64,000 bases of DNA from Streptomyces yatensis (lineage in GTDB: Bacteria; Actinomycetota; Actinomycetes; Streptomycetales; Streptomycetaceae), in contig NZ_CP072941.1 of assembly GCF_018069625.1 (NCBI RefSeq), forward strand, positions 4,960,001-5,024,000, given 5' to 3'. Of this stretch, positions 9,447-18,565 are shown piece after piece. The notes beneath the pieces were generated by a model, which saw only the letters and a list, made by a program, of their open reading frames with translations, ran no database searches and had not been told where the DNA came from. The translations under genes were made by a program, and so were the position numbers. The first letter of the stretch is position 1. Each line of letters begins with the position of its first letter.

Positions 9447-9484
9447 TGACGCCGACGGCCCGCCCGCGGCGTGATGACGCCGGC
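9429..9484. repeat. 28-bp duplication of the kinase gene tail including its stop
   Basis: Copy one (from 9429) is the last codons and stop of the DUF4328 kinase plus 10 bases; copy two (from 9457) repeats it with the stop changed from TAG to TGA. The period is exactly 28. Confidence 0.85.
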
Positions 9485-9507
9485 GCGCGGGCCGCTCTCC
9501 CGTCGAG

Positions 9508-9546
9508 GGTCCCGTCCGGGGTCGGTCGGGGGTCCCGTCCGGGGTC
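9508..9546. repeat. 23-bp period direct repeat covering the purA stop
   Basis: GGTCCCGTCCGGGGTC occurs at 9508-9523 and 9531-9546. The second copy contains two bases of the purA stop codon (read on the minus strand), so the repeat duplicates the extreme 3' end of purA. Confidence 0.75.
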
Positions 9547-10828
9547 AGAGGAACGAGTTGATCTGGATGGTCTCGTCCCGGCCCGGTCCGACGCCGATCG
9601 CCGAGATCGGGGCGCCCGACATCTCCTCCAGCGCCTGGACGTACTTCTGCGCGTTCTTCGGCAGCTCGTCGAAGGTCTTGGCCTGGGTGATGTCCTCCGA
9701 CCAGCCCGGCAGGGTCTCGTAGATCGGCTTGGCGTGGTGGAAGTCGGTCTGGCTGTACGGCAGCTCCTCGACCCGCTTGCCGTCGATCTCGTAGGCGACG
9801 CAGACCGGGATCCGCTCCCAGCCGGTGAGCACGTCCAGCTTGGTGAGGAAGAAGTCGGTGAGGCCGTTGACCCGGGTCGCATAGCGCGCGATGACCGCGT
9901 CGAACCAGCCGCAGCGCCGGTCGCGCCCGGTGGTCACGCCACGCTCGCCGCCGATGGTGCGCAGCTTCTCGCCGTCCTCGTCGAGGAGCTCGGTGGGGAA
10001 CGGGCCCGCGCCGACGCGGGTGGTGTACGCCTTCAGGATGCCGATCACGCGGTTGATCTTCGTCGGGCCCACTCCGGTGCCGGTGCAGGCGCCGCCCGCG
10101 GTCGGGTTGGAGGAGGTGACGAAGGGATACGTGCCGTGGTCGACGTCGAGCAGCGTGCCCTGGCCGCCCTCGAAGAGGACCACCTGACCCTGGTCGATGG
10201 CGTTGTTGAGGAGCAGGGTGGTGTCGGAGACATAGCCGCGGAGCGGGTCCGCGTAGCCCAGCAGCTCCTCGACGACCTGGTCGACCGCGATGGCACGGCG
10301 GTTGTAGAGCTTGGCCAGCACCTGGTTCTTGTGGTCCAGGGCCGCCTCCACCTTCTGCCGCAGGATCGACTCGTCGAAGAGGTCCTGGACCCGGATGCCC
10401 ACCCGGTTGATCTTGTCCGCGTAGGCCGGGCCGATGCCGCGGCCGGTGGTGCCGATCTTCCGCTTGCCGAGGAAGCGTTCCGACACCTTGTCGAGGGTCG
10501 TGTGATACGGCGTGATCAGATGGGCGTTACCGCTGATCAGCAGCTTGGACGTGTCGACGCCGCGCTCATCCAGCCCGCTCAGCTCGGAGAGCAGGACCGA
10601 AGGGTCCACGACGACACCGTTGCCGATGACCGGGGTGCACCCGGGCGACAGGATTCCGGACGGGAGGAGGTGCAGCGCGTACTTCTGGTCGCCCACCACC
10701 ACGGTGTGGCCGGCGTTGTTACCGCCCTGGTAACGCACTACATAATCCACGGAGCCGCCGAGCAGATCGGTGGCCTTTCCCTTGCCCTCGTCACCCCACT
10801 GAGCACCGAGCAGCACAAGTGCGGGCAC
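9545..10828 (-). CDS. purA: Adenylosuccinate synthetase
   Basis: Catalyses GTP-dependent condensation of IMP and aspartate to adenylosuccinate, the first committed step to AMP; cytosolic dimer. 427 residues, close to the 430 usual in bacteria. The N-terminus has the glycine-rich loop [12 protein letters not shown] with catalytic Asp13, and GNNAGHTV with catalytic His41; [10 protein letters not shown] (IMP contact) and the C-terminal [11 protein letters not shown] guanine-binding segment are present. The GTG start at 10828 places Asp13 and His41 exactly at the conserved numbers; the upstream extension is discarded. Transcribed divergently from the diacylglycerol-kinase-like gene with a hairpin in the gap. 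Confidence 0.98.
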   Translation of the reverse strand: MPALVLLGAQWGDEGKGKATDLLGGSVDYVVRYQGGNNAGHTVVVGDQKYALHLLPSGILSPGCTPVIGNGVVVDPSVLLSELSGLDERGVDTSKLLISGNAHLITPYHTTLDKVSERFLGKRKIGTTGRGIGPAYADKINRVGIRVQDLFDESILRQKVEAALDHKNQVLAKLYNRRAIAVDQVVEELLGYADPLRGYVSDTTLLLNNAIDQGQVVLFEGGQGTLLDVDHGTYPFVTSSNPTAGGACTGTGVGPTKINRVIGILKAYTTRVGAGPFPTELLDEDGEKLRTIGGERGVTTGRDRRCGWFDAVIARYATRVNGLTDFFLTKLDVLTGWERIPVCVAYEIDGKRVEELPYSQTDFHHAKPIYETLPGWSEDITQAKTFDELPKNAQKYVQALEEMSGAPISAIGVGPGRDETIQINSFL

Positions 10829-10920
10829 AGGCGTACACCCCTTCCGGGCGGGGCATGTCCAACGTGCATGGTGACGTGCGCCACCACAAGAGCCGTCGAA
10901 CCGGTGCCCCGGATAGACGA

Positions 10921-10948
10921 AGCCCCTGGCGCAACAGCGACAGGGGCT
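10921..10948. promoter_or_regulatory. Hairpin in the purA / DGK-like divergent gap
   Basis: Inverted repeat AGCCCCTG / CAGGGGCT with a 12-base loop, about 93 bases before the purA start and 34 before the opposite gene. It could form in the 5' leader of either transcript or be an operator. No known riboswitch consensus was recognised. Confidence 0.45.
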
Positions 10949-10982
10949 CTTGCACCGAGAGATTACCTGAGGAAGGACCGAG

Positions 10983-12089
10983 GTGTCGGCTCCAGATCCC
11001 CGGCCCCCTGCGCCGGACACCGTCCGGGGGCGCCCGCTGCTCATGGTCATCGACCCCAACGCCCGGCGAACGGACGGGGAGTCGGTGCGGATCGCGAAAG
11101 ATGTGCTCTGTGCGGGCGCGCAGACGAAAATCTGCCTGCCGGACGGCCCGGAGGAAGTCGAGCGGGCGCTGGCCCGGCGCGGCGCCCGCCGGCCGGTGCT
11201 GGTGGGCGACGACCGCGCCCTGCTGCGGATGGTGGAGCTGCTGCACCGGCGGCGGGAGCTGGCGGACGCGACGCTGTCGGTGGTCCCGGTCGGCGGCTCC
11301 GCGACGGTCGCCCTGGCCCATTCGCTCGGCGTGCCGACGGACGCGGTCGCCGCGGCCCGTACGGTCCTCGACGGGACCGCGCGCCCGCGTGATCTGCTGG
11401 TGGACGAGAGCGGCGGGGTGGTCCTCGGTGGCCTGCGGATTCCCTCCGGACGCGCTCCTTACAGTGCGCACGGGACGCCGGGCGGCGGCTGCGGCGCGGC
11501 GGCCGGGCCGGACGGGCCGGACGGGCACGACCCGGGGCCGTTCGGCGGCGGGTCGAGGGGCCGGGACTGCCGCTGCGATCCCTGCGACCGCGACCGCCGT
11601 CGCCGGGCCGAGGAAGACGGGGAGAGCGGGGAGAACGGCGAGCACGGCGGGCACGGCGGGGGCCCGCCCGGCGACGATCCGGACGGCGACGGCAACCGGC
11701 CGTGGTGGACCCCGGCGGCCCGCACCGCCCGCACCGCGCTGACGCTGCTCTCGCTCCCCGTGATCGGGCTGGCCGGCGGCGCCCGGCGACCGGCCCATCC
11801 GCCGCCGCAGCGGCTGCGGATCGAGGCGGACGGCGTGCTGCTGACCGATCTGGACCGGCCGGTGGAGGGGGTCTCGGTGTCAACGGCCGCACCGGGCGGC
11901 GGGCTGGCCGAGGTCGTCGTCCATCCCCACGCGGCGGACGGCCCGCTGCGCACCCGGGCGCGGGCCGTCACCGTCTCCGGCCCGGACTTCCGCTATCACG
12001 CGGACGCGCTGATCCGGGGCCCGGTGCGCAGCCGCACCTGGACGGTCCTGGCGGAGGCCTGGACCCTGATGCTCCCCCACCGCCCTTGA
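10983..12089 (+). CDS. Diacylglycerol kinase catalytic-domain family protein
   Basis: A 368-residue protein of the DAGK/sphingosine-kinase/NAD-kinase superfamily. The N-terminal lobe has [10 protein letters not shown] and the nucleotide-loop-like [19 protein letters not shown], which corresponds to the family GGTGN-DFAR region but is degenerate here (GGSAT, no Asn). The lobes are separated by an unusual insertion (about 165-240) rich in Gly, Asp, Glu and Cys ([17 protein letters not shown]). The C-terminal beta lobe has [17 protein letters not shown]. Such proteins phosphorylate lipid or other hydroxyl groups; with the weakened motif, activity is uncertain. RBS GAGGAAGG precedes the GTG start. 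Confidence 0.8.
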   Translation: MSAPDPRPPAPDTVRGRPLLMVIDPNARRTDGESVRIAKDVLCAGAQTKICLPDGPEEVERALARRGARRPVLVGDDRALLRMVELLHRRRELADATLSVVPVGGSATVALAHSLGVPTDAVAAARTVLDGTARPRDLLVDESGGVVLGGLRIPSGRAPYSAHGTPGGGCGAAAGPDGPDGHDPGPFGGGSRGRDCRCDPCDRDRRRRAEEDGESGENGEHGGHGGGPPGDDPDGDGNRPWWTPAARTARTALTLLSLPVIGLAGGARRPAHPPPQRLRIEADGVLLTDLDRPVEGVSVSTAAPGGGLAEVVVHPHAADGPLRTRARAVTVSGPDFRYHADALIRGPVRSRTWTVLAEAWTLMLPHRP

Positions 12090-12550
12090 GCCCCACTCGC
12101 GCCCCCACGAACCCGCGCGGGGCGGGGCAGGAGGACCACGGGCGCCGGGCCGGACGCGAGGACCACGGGCCCGGCCCGGCGCCGGGCCGGACACGAGGGC
12201 CACCGGCACCGGACCGGACGCCAGGGCCACTTGCGCCGGACCGCACGCGACGGCCATCTGTGCCGGACCGCAAGCGACCGCCGTCTGTGCCGGGGCCGCA
12301 CGCAACCGCCACTCGCGCGCGGGCGCGGGGGCGACCGCATCCGGCGCCGGACCGCAGGCGACGGCCATCTGTGCCGGGCCGCAGGCAACAGCATCCGCAG
12401 CCGGACCGGACACGACAGCCACCGGCGCCGCGCCGCACGCGACGGCCACTGGCTGACGCCCACATCCGGAGCCGGGCGGGACACGACGGGTACCGGCGCC
12501 GGGCAGGACCGCCCGGCGACCCGCCCCCGGGTCCAGCGCCCCGGCCCCGG
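12090..12550. repeat. Degenerate short-unit repeat tract
   Basis: A gene-free stretch built from imperfect 24-33 base motifs of the type CGACGGCCATCTGTGCCGGA and GCGGGACACGACGG. All six frames are open for long distances only because of composition; translations are low-complexity (for example repeated VACGPAQMA). I see no RBS or conserved domain and regard it as a decaying minisatellite, not a gene. Confidence 0.6.
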
Positions 12551-12554
12551 GCGC

Positions 12555-13240
12555 CGCGCCCGCGCCGACGCCCCAGCCACTACCCCGCCTCCCCCTCACG
12601 CCCCTCCGCGGCACAGTCCGCGGCCTAGGCGGCCGACCGCCACCCGCGCCTCGCCGCACGCAACCGCCTCCGGCACCCGGCGGGACCGCCCGCCTACCGA
12701 GCCCGGCGTTTACAGGCCCGGGGCGCCCGACCCGACGTCTATGAGCACCGCGCCCGCGCCGACGCCCCGGCCACTACCCCGCCTCCCCCTCACGCCCCTC
12801 CGCGGCACAGTCCGCGGCCTGGGCGACCGACCGCCACCCGCGCCTCGCCGCACGCAACCGCCTCCGGCACCCGGCGGGACCGCCCGCCTCCGAGCCCGGC
12901 GTCTACAGGCCCGGGGCGCCCGACCCGACGTCTATGAGCACCGCGCCCGCGCCGACGCCCCGGCCACTACCCCGCCTCCCCCTCACGCCCCTCCGCGGCA
13001 CGGTCCGCGGCCTGGGCGACCGACCGCCACCCGCGCCTCGCCGCACGCAACCGCCTCCGGCGACCGGCGGGACCGCCCGCCTCCGAGCCCGGCGTTTACA
13101 GGCCCGGGGCGCCCGACCCGGTGTCTATGGGCGGCGCGCTCGGGGCGCCGCCCCGGCCGCCGCGGCCGCCCGGCTGCTAGCCCGCCTCCGCTTCGCGCGC
13201 CTCGCGCGCTTCGCGCGCCTCCGCCGCGCGGTCCGCGGCC
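12555..13240. repeat. 193/194-bp tandem repeat, 3 copies plus the gene tail it came from
   Basis: Copies begin at about 12555, 12749 and 12942, with periods of 194 and 193 bp and only a few differences (for example CTAGG versus CTGGG, and CACCCG versus CGACCG). The region after about 13145 is a diverged fourth copy and coincides with the 3' end of the GbsR/MarR gene: the CTA (stop codon on the minus strand), CCCGCCTCC and GGTCCGCGGCCTGG are shared. So the array looks like repeated duplication of the regulator's tail and downstream DNA. No gene is supported inside it. Confidence 0.85.
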
Positions 13241-13758
13241 TGGTGGGCGCGCCAGCGCTCCAGCATCCTGGGCAGCTCCTGCTGGACGAACTCGAAGAAG
13301 TCGGCGGTCTCGGTGATCCGCAGCCCCGCCGGGGTGCCCGGGCCGAGCACCTTCGCACCGTCGCGCATGGTGCTCTCCCAGCGGGCCATCATCTGGTCGC
13401 GACGGGTCAGGGTCTCGTACCAGACCTCGCTGTAGAGCCGGTAGCGGTCGCGGCGGGAGCCCGGCTCGCGCTCGCGCACCACCATGTCCACCTGGGACAG
13501 ATACCGGACCGCGCCCGAGACCGCGGCCGGGCTGATCCGCAGCTGCTCGGCGAGCTCGGCGGAGGTGAGGGCCCCGGCGTCGGAGACGAGAAGCGCCGCG
13601 AAGACCCGCGCCGCCATGCGCTGCATACCGGCCTCGGCAAGATCGGCCGCGAACCGCTCGACGAACCTGGACACCGCCGCTTCGTCCCGCGCATCACCGG
13701 GCGCGTCCTCCGGTTCGATCGTCTCCCTCACCGCTTCATCATCTCCTCTCTTCGTCAC
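13177..13758 (-). CDS. GbsR/MarR-family transcriptional regulator
   Basis: A 193-residue winged-helix regulator. Residues 28-100 give the pattern RFVERFAADLAEAGMQRMAARVFAALLVSD then ELAEQLRISPAAVSGAVRYL (helix-turn-helix) and VREREPGSRRDRYRL (wing), typical of GbsR-like MarR proteins that control exporters. The C-terminal helix is followed by an AREAREAREAEAG tail encoded by a local triplet-like repeat that merges into the downstream tandem array. It is divergent from an ABC exporter operon, and the 65-base gap holds a candidate operator, so it is probably the repressor of that exporter and of itself. Confidence 0.9.
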   Translation of the reverse strand: MTKRGDDEAVRETIEPEDAPGDARDEAAVSRFVERFAADLAEAGMQRMAARVFAALLVSDAGALTSAELAEQLRISPAAVSGAVRYLSQVDMVVREREPGSRRDRYRLYSEVWYETLTRRDQMMARWESTMRDGAKVLGPGTPAGLRITETADFFEFVQQELPRMLERWRAHQAADRAAEAREAREAREAEAG

Positions 13759-13782
13759 ATCATCATAAGTTTATATGGTTCC

Positions 13783-13811
13783 TTAACTTCACAATTTTGT
13801 GAAACTAGCGT
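13783..13811 (+). promoter_or_regulatory. Promoter and palindromic operator for the ABC exporter
   Basis: The AT-rich gap contains TTCACAA-TT-TTGTGAA (13788-13803), a 7-bp inverted repeat, flanked by TTAACT (13783-13788) and TAGCGT (13806-13811), which fit -35 and -10 boxes at 17-bp spacing. A repressor on the dyad would cover the promoter spacer. The predicted transcript starts only a few bases before the ATG. Assignment of the GbsR/MarR protein to it is inference. Confidence 0.55.
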
Positions 13812-13823
13812 AGCTTCGAAATC

Positions 13824-14741
13824 ATGAAAACGGCAATCTCCGTGTCCGGCCTCCACAAGTCCTTCGGCCGGACCCACGCGTTGGACGGCCTCGACCTCGA
13901 AGTCGAGGCAGGTGAGGTCCATGGCTTCCTCGGGCCCAACGGCGCCGGGAAGTCCACCACCATCCGGGTCCTCCTCGGTCTGCTGCGCGCCGACTCCGGT
14001 GCGGTGCAGATGCTCGGCAAGGACCCCTGGCACGACGCGGTCGACCTCCACCGCCACATCGCCTACGTCCCCGGGGACGTCACCCTGTGGCGCAACCTGA
14101 GCGGCGGAGAGGTCATCGACCTGTACGGACGGCTGCGCGGCGGGCTGGACTCCGCACGCCGCGCCGAGCTCCTGGAGCGGTTCGAGCTCGACCCCACCAA
14201 GAAGGGCCGTACGTACTCCAAGGGCAATCGGCAGAAGGTCGCCCTGGTCGCCGCGTTCGCATCCGAAGTGGAGCTGCTGATCCTCGACGAGCCGACCTCC
14301 GGGCTCGACCCCCTCATGGAGGAGGTCTTCCGCGAGTGCGTCGCCGAGGAGCGCGACCGCGGTCGTACGGTGCTGCTCTCCAGCCACATCCTCAGCGAGG
14401 TCGAGGCGCTCTGCCGGAGGGTGAGCATCATCCGCAAGGGCAAGCGGGTGGAGTCCGGCACACTCGCCGAGCTGCGCCATCTGACCCGTACGTCGGTGAC
14501 CGCCGAGCTCGCCGGCGAGCCGAACGGCCTGTCCGGCCTCCCCGGTGTGCACAACGTGGACATTCAGGGCCGCCAGGTCAAGCTCCAGGTCGACACCGAC
14601 AAGATGGACGCCGTGCTGCGCCAGCTCACCCAGGCCGGGGTGCGCAGCCTCATCTCCACCCCGCCCACCCTGGAAGAGCTCTTCCTGCGCCACTACCAGG
14701 ACGACATCTCGCACACGGAAGCCGAGGCGATCGTCCGATGA
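13824..14741 (+). CDS. ABC transporter ATP-binding protein
   Basis: A 305-residue ABC ATPase of the drug/polyketide exporter group. Walker [10 protein letters not shown] (37-45), Q-loop region, C-loop written as YSKGNRQK (about 131-138, a variant common in this exporter group in place of LSGGQ), Walker [14 protein letters not shown] (about 151) and the switch histidine in LLSSHILSE. The C-terminal 90 residues are the usual accessory domain. Its stop overlaps the permease start (ATGA), so the two subunits are translationally coupled. Substrate unknown; family members give resistance or export lipids. Confidence 0.95.
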   Translation: MKTAISVSGLHKSFGRTHALDGLDLEVEAGEVHGFLGPNGAGKSTTIRVLLGLLRADSGAVQMLGKDPWHDAVDLHRHIAYVPGDVTLWRNLSGGEVIDLYGRLRGGLDSARRAELLERFELDPTKKGRTYSKGNRQKVALVAAFASEVELLILDEPTSGLDPLMEEVFRECVAEERDRGRTVLLSSHILSEVEALCRRVSIIRKGKRVESGTLAELRHLTRTSVTAELAGEPNGLSGLPGVHNVDIQGRQVKLQVDTDKMDAVLRQLTQAGVRSLISTPPTLEELFLRHYQDDISHTEAEAIVR

Positions 14742-16390
14742 CCGCCGTAGCCGACGCCCGGGTCTCCCCCCGCACCCGCGGATCGGCCCGCGATCTGGCC
14801 GGCACGGGCACGCTGCTGCGGCTCGCCCTGCGGCGCGACCGGATCATGATGCCGGTGTGGGTGCTGTGCCTGGGGCTCACGGCCAGCAGCACCGTCGGCC
14901 GTCTGAAGAGCGCGTACGACACCCCCGCCCGGCGCGCCGACCTCGTCCACGACATGAACGGGAACGGGTCGACCCGGGCCCTGTTCGGCGCCGCCTTCGA
15001 CGACTCGCTCGGCGCGCTCACCGTCTGGCGCGTGGGTGCCTTCCTCACGGTGTTCGCCGCGATCATGAGCCTGCTCATCGTGATCCGGCACACCCGTGAG
15101 GAGGAGGAGACCGGCCGTCAGGAGGCGCTCTCCGCCGGGATGGTCGGCCGCCGCGCGGGTCTCACCTCGGCGCTGCTCGCCGTGGGCATCGCCAATGGCG
15201 CGGTGACCCTGCTCATCGCGGGCAGCCTCGCGGGCCAGGGCGGCACCGGCGCGCTCGCGCTCGGCCTCGCCGTCGGCCTGTCCGGTATGGCCTTCGGCGG
15301 TCTGGCCGCCGTCGCCGCCCAGCTCACGGAGAACGCACGGCTGGCCCGGGGCCTGAGCTCCGCCGCGGTCGGCGTCGCCTTCGTGCTGCGTATGGCGGGT
15401 GACGCCGCCGAGGACGGCACCAAGGGCTCCGGCCACGTCCTGGTCTGGCTCTCGCCGCTGGGCTGGGCCGAGTACGCCCGGCCGTACGGGGGCGAGCGCT
15501 GGTGGCCGCTGCTGCTGATCGCCGTGCTCGCCGCGGCCTCGATCAGCCTCGCGTACTCCCTCGCGGGCCGTCGCGACGTGGGCGCCAGCTTCTACGCCAG
15601 CCGTCCCGGCCCGCCGGCCGCGGGCCCGCTGCTGAACGGGGTCTACGGCCTGGGCTGGCGGCTGCAGCGCGGTGCCCTGCTCGGCTGGGCCGCGGGCTTC
15701 GTCTTCGCGGGCGCCATCTTCGGATCCATCTCCGACGGCGCCGACGACTTCCTCGGCGACAGCGACCAGACCCGCGACATCATCCAGCGGATGGGCGGCG
15801 CCCAGGGGCTCAACGACGCGTTCCTGGCCGCCATGGTCGGCGTCCTCGGCACCATCCTCGCCGTCTACACCGCCAGCTCCGTGCTGCGGCTGCGCGGCGA
15901 GGAGACCGACCAGCGCGCCGAGCCCCTGCTGTCCAACGCCGTGGGCCGGCTGCGCTGGGCCGGGAGCCATCTGGTCATCGCCTACCTCGGCCCGGTCGTC
16001 ATCCTCGCCATCGGCGGTCTGGCGCTCGGTCTGGGCTACGGCGTCGCGGCGGGCGATCTGGGCGACCAGCTCGGCCGCTGTATGGGCGCCACCCTCGCCC
16101 AGCTCCCGGCCCTGTGGGTGCTCACCAGCGTGACGGTCTTCCTCGTGGGCGTGCTGCCGAAGTACTCGGCCGCGGCCTGGGCCTTCGTCGGCTGGGTGGT
16201 CGCCCTGGGCTGGATGGGCCCGGCGCTGGAGCTGTCCGATTCCGTCATGAACACCTCGCCCTTCAGCCATCTGCCGAAGCTGCCGGGCGATGAGGTGACG
16301 GCCGCACCCTTCCTGTGGCTGCTGCTTCTCTCGGTCGTTCTCGCCGCCGGAGGACTGGTGGGTCTGCGCCGCCGTGACATCGGCGGCTGA
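14738..16390 (+). CDS. ABC exporter permease, two-repeat type
   Basis: A 550-residue integral membrane protein with about 12 hydrophobic helices in two similar halves, the form seen in actinomycete polyketide-antibiotic ABC exporters. A charged loop [22 protein letters not shown] in the first half and [20 protein letters not shown] in the second are the paired coupling-helix regions (EE-tGr-E-l) that contact the ATPase. The start is the ATG overlapping the ATPase stop. The long upstream extension in this frame is a shadow of the ATPase gene. It should form the membrane half of one exporter with its neighbour. Confidence 0.93.
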   Translation: MTAVADARVSPRTRGSARDLAGTGTLLRLALRRDRIMMPVWVLCLGLTASSTVGRLKSAYDTPARRADLVHDMNGNGSTRALFGAAFDDSLGALTVWRVGAFLTVFAAIMSLLIVIRHTREEEETGRQEALSAGMVGRRAGLTSALLAVGIANGAVTLLIAGSLAGQGGTGALALGLAVGLSGMAFGGLAAVAAQLTENARLARGLSSAAVGVAFVLRMAGDAAEDGTKGSGHVLVWLSPLGWAEYARPYGGERWWPLLLIAVLAAASISLAYSLAGRRDVGASFYASRPGPPAAGPLLNGVYGLGWRLQRGALLGWAAGFVFAGAIFGSISDGADDFLGDSDQTRDIIQRMGGAQGLNDAFLAAMVGVLGTILAVYTASSVLRLRGEETDQRAEPLLSNAVGRLRWAGSHLVIAYLGPVVILAIGGLALGLGYGVAAGDLGDQLGRCMGATLAQLPALWVLTSVTVFLVGVLPKYSAAAWAFVGWVVALGWMGPALELSDSVMNTSPFSHLPKLPGDEVTAAPFLWLLLLSVVLAAGGLVGLRRRDIGG

Positions 16391-16420
16391 CCCCCGTCGG
16401 CCCACCACACCCCGGCAACC

Positions 16421-16457
16421 GCCCCCTGTTGTCCACAGGCTGTGGACAACAGGGGGC
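16421..16457. terminator. Perfect 18-bp hairpin containing two inverted DnaA-box sequences
   Basis: Arms of 18 bases around one central base, in the gap between convergent exporter and P450 genes; it fits a bidirectional terminator. Inside it, TTGTCCACA (16429-16437) and its inverse (16441-16449) match the Streptomyces DnaA-box consensus, separated by 3 bases. Confidence 0.8.
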
Positions 16458-16511
16458 CCCTTCTGTCTGCGCCGTTCGCCGGGTGCCGTGTCCGCCGCCG
16501 CCGTCGTCCGC

Positions 16512-17738
16512 TCAGAGCTCGACCAGCAGCTCCCGCAGCCCGCGGATCACGAAGTTCGCCTGCGGCTCCGGCTCCTTGACCAGCCGCATCCCGGGCGCCT
16601 TACGGAGCAGCGCACCGAAGGAGGCGGCGAGCTCCAGACGGGCCAGCGGGGCACCGAGGCAGTAGTGGATCCCGGCGCCGAAGCTGACATGGGGGTTGTC
16701 GGCGCGGGAGAGATCGAGGGTGTCGGGGCGGTCGAAGCGGGCCGGGTCGCGGTTGGCCGAGCCGAAGAGCAGGGCGACCTCGCTGCCGCGCGGGATGACC
16801 GTGCCGTCGATCTCGATGTCCTCCAGCACCCAGCGCTCGAAGAGCTGCAGCGGGGTGTCGAAGCGCAGGAGTTCGTCCACGGCGGTGGGCAGCAGCGCGT
16901 CCGGGTCGGCGCGGAGCCGGGCGAGCTGCTCGGGGTGGCGGAACAGCGCCCACCAGCCGTTGCCGGTGGAATTGACCGTGGCCTCGTGGCCCGCGTTGAG
17001 CAGCAGCACACAGGTGGAGATCATCTCCTGCTCGGTGAGCCGGTCGCCCTCGTCATGCGCGGCGATGAGCCCGCTGATCAGATCGTCCCCCGGGGCGTTA
17101 CGGCGCGAGTCGATCAACTCGCGCAGATAGCCGGAGAATTCGAGGGACGCGCGCACCGCCCGGCGCGCCGTCTCCTCGCTCGGGCCCAGCTCGTACATCC
17201 CGCAGATGGCCGCCGACCAGGGCCGCAGCGCGGGGCGGTCGGCCTGCGGAATGCCGAGCATCTCGGCGATGACGGCCACCGGCAGCGGTTCGGCGACCGC
17301 CGTGATGAGATCGCCGCCGCCCGAGGCGACGAGGGAGTCGACGAGTTCGTCCGCGAACCGCCGGATCGTCGGCACCAGCGCCTCGACCGTCCGCGGGGTG
17401 AACGCCTTGGAGACGAGCCGCCGCAGCCGGGTGTGGTCCGGCGGTTCGAGATCGAGCATGCCGTGGTCGTTGAGGGTGTGGAACGGCTCGTGCTCGGGCG
17501 GCGGCGCGGTGCGGCCGAACTCCTCATGGCTGAAGCGGTGCAGATAGGTGCGGCCGAGCCGGCGGTCCCGCAGCAGGGCGCTGACATCCGCATGCCGCGG
17601 GATCAGCCACTGGCGGGAGGGCTCGAACCAGTGCGCACGGCCGCGCTCGCGCAGCGCGGCGTACGCCGGATACGGGTCCGCGACGAACGACGGCTGCCAC
17701 GGGTCGAAGGCGGGGGCTTCCGCACTGCTGCTGCTCAT
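16512..17738 (-). CDS. Cytochrome P450 (bacterial class I type)
   Basis: A soluble 408-residue haem monooxygenase. The haem-ligand motif FGAGIHYCLGAPLAR has Cys360; the I-helix oxygen-binding motif is NAGHEATVNST; the K-helix ExxR is ELLRFDTPLQ. These are diagnostic. No ferredoxin or reductase gene is adjacent, so electron partners are encoded elsewhere. The ATG at 17738 gives MSSSSAEAPAFDPWQPSF, the normal P450 N-terminus; an earlier start adds an unrelated Arg-rich stretch. Substrate cannot be inferred; no biosynthetic genes surround it. Confidence 0.95.
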   Translation of the reverse strand: MSSSSAEAPAFDPWQPSFVADPYPAYAALRERGRAHWFEPSRQWLIPRHADVSALLRDRRLGRTYLHRFSHEEFGRTAPPPEHEPFHTLNDHGMLDLEPPDHTRLRRLVSKAFTPRTVEALVPTIRRFADELVDSLVASGGGDLITAVAEPLPVAVIAEMLGIPQADRPALRPWSAAICGMYELGPSEETARRAVRASLEFSGYLRELIDSRRNAPGDDLISGLIAAHDEGDRLTEQEMISTCVLLLNAGHEATVNSTGNGWWALFRHPEQLARLRADPDALLPTAVDELLRFDTPLQLFERWVLEDIEIDGTVIPRGSEVALLFGSANRDPARFDRPDTLDLSRADNPHVSFGAGIHYCLGAPLARLELAASFGALLRKAPGMRLVKEPEPQANFVIRGLRELLVEL

Positions 17739-17765
17739 CCCCGGACGGTACCGCCGGGCCCGCCC

Positions 17766-17881
17766 GGCCTCCAGGGCCCGCCGGATCCTCCAGGGCATGC
17801 TCAGGGGCCTCCGGGGACCTTCCCAGCCTCCAGAGCATGCTCATGCCTCCAGGGCCCCCAGCGCCCGGCTCAGCCTCCAGG
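17766..17881. repeat. Degenerate repeat of the response-regulator tail
   Basis: On the minus strand the gene ends CCTGGAGGCTGA; variants (CCTGGAGGCATGA, TCTGGAGGCTGG, CCCGGAGGCCCCTGA, CCTGGAGGC) recur about six times over the next 110 bases. A GAGCATGC motif is also repeated. Confidence 0.6.
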
Positions 17882-18565
17882 GGTCACCAGGCGGGCCTCG
17901 TACGCGAACACCGCCGCCTGGGTCCGGTCGCGCAGCCCCAACTTCACCAGGATCCGGCTGACATGCGTCTTCACCGTCGACTCGGCGACGATCAGCCGCT
18001 CGGCGATCTCGGCGTTGGAGCAGCCCTGGGCGACCAGCACCAGGACCTCGTTCTCCCGCTCGGTCAGCTCGGCCAGCCGCCCCTGTGGGGAGGGAAGCGG
18101 GCCACCGAACCCGGCGGCCTCCCCGATCCGCGAGAACGTGGTGATCAGGCGCTTGGTGATGGTCGGCGCGAGCAGCGCCTCGCCCGCCGCGACGATGCGT
18201 ACCGCATCGCCGAGCTGACGGGCCGAGGCGTCCTTGAGCAGGAAACCGCTCGCTCCGGAGCGCAACGCCTGGTAGACGTACTCGTCCAGGTCGAAGGTGG
18301 TCAGCACGAGCACCTTGGCGTCCGCGTCCGCCGCGACGATCTCCCGGGTGGCCTCGAGGCCGTTGACCTCCGGCATCCGGATGTCCATCAGGACGACGTC
18401 GGGGCGCAACGCGGCGACCTGGGCGATGGCCTGGCGCCCGTCGACCGCCTCGCCGATGACCTCGATATCGGGCTGGGCGTTCAGCAGCACGGAGAAGCCC
18501 TCGCGGACCATCACCTGGTCGTCGGCGATCAGCACGCGGATGGGAGCGGTGACATCGGTCGTCAT
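17870..18565 (-). CDS. NarL/LuxR-family response regulator
   Basis: A 231-residue regulator. The receiver domain has the acidic pair Asp15-Asp16, phospho-acceptor Asp61 in VLMDIRMP, the switch Thr in LVLTTFD and Lys in FLLKDAS. The C-terminal LuxR helix-turn-helix (about 165-228) has LTERENEVLVLVAQGCSNAEIAERLIVAESTVKTHVSRIL in outline. The ATG overlaps the kinase stop (ATGA), so it is coupled to the partner sensor. It should dimerise on phosphorylation and bind DNA; targets are unknown, although the kynurenine operon and P450 are the nearest genes. Confidence 0.96.
   Translation of the reverse strand: MTTDVTAPIRVLIADDQVMVREGFSVLLNAQPDIEVIGEAVDGRQAIAQVAALRPDVVLMDIRMPEVNGLEATREIVAADADAKVLVLTTFDLDEYVYQALRSGASGFLLKDASARQLGDAVRIVAAGEALLAPTITKRLITTFSRIGEAAGFGGPLPSPQGRLAELTERENEVLVLVAQGCSNAEIAERLIVAESTVKTHVSRILVKLGLRDRTQAAVFAYEARLVTPGG

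Noticed and set aside
9447..9544. Terminator between the convergent kinase and purA genes
   Set aside because: Only direct repeats were seen; no convincing inverted repeat.
11880..12659. Long minus-strand open frame through the repeat block
   Set aside because: Translation is repetitive Ala/Gly/Pro/Val text without domain, ribosome site or normal codon bias; it arises from GC-rich repeats lacking stops.
12231..13316. CRISPR array suspected from the repeats at 12.1-13.2 kb
   Set aside because: Units are contiguous 193-bp or degenerate short repeats without constant repeats and unique spacers, and no cas genes are nearby.
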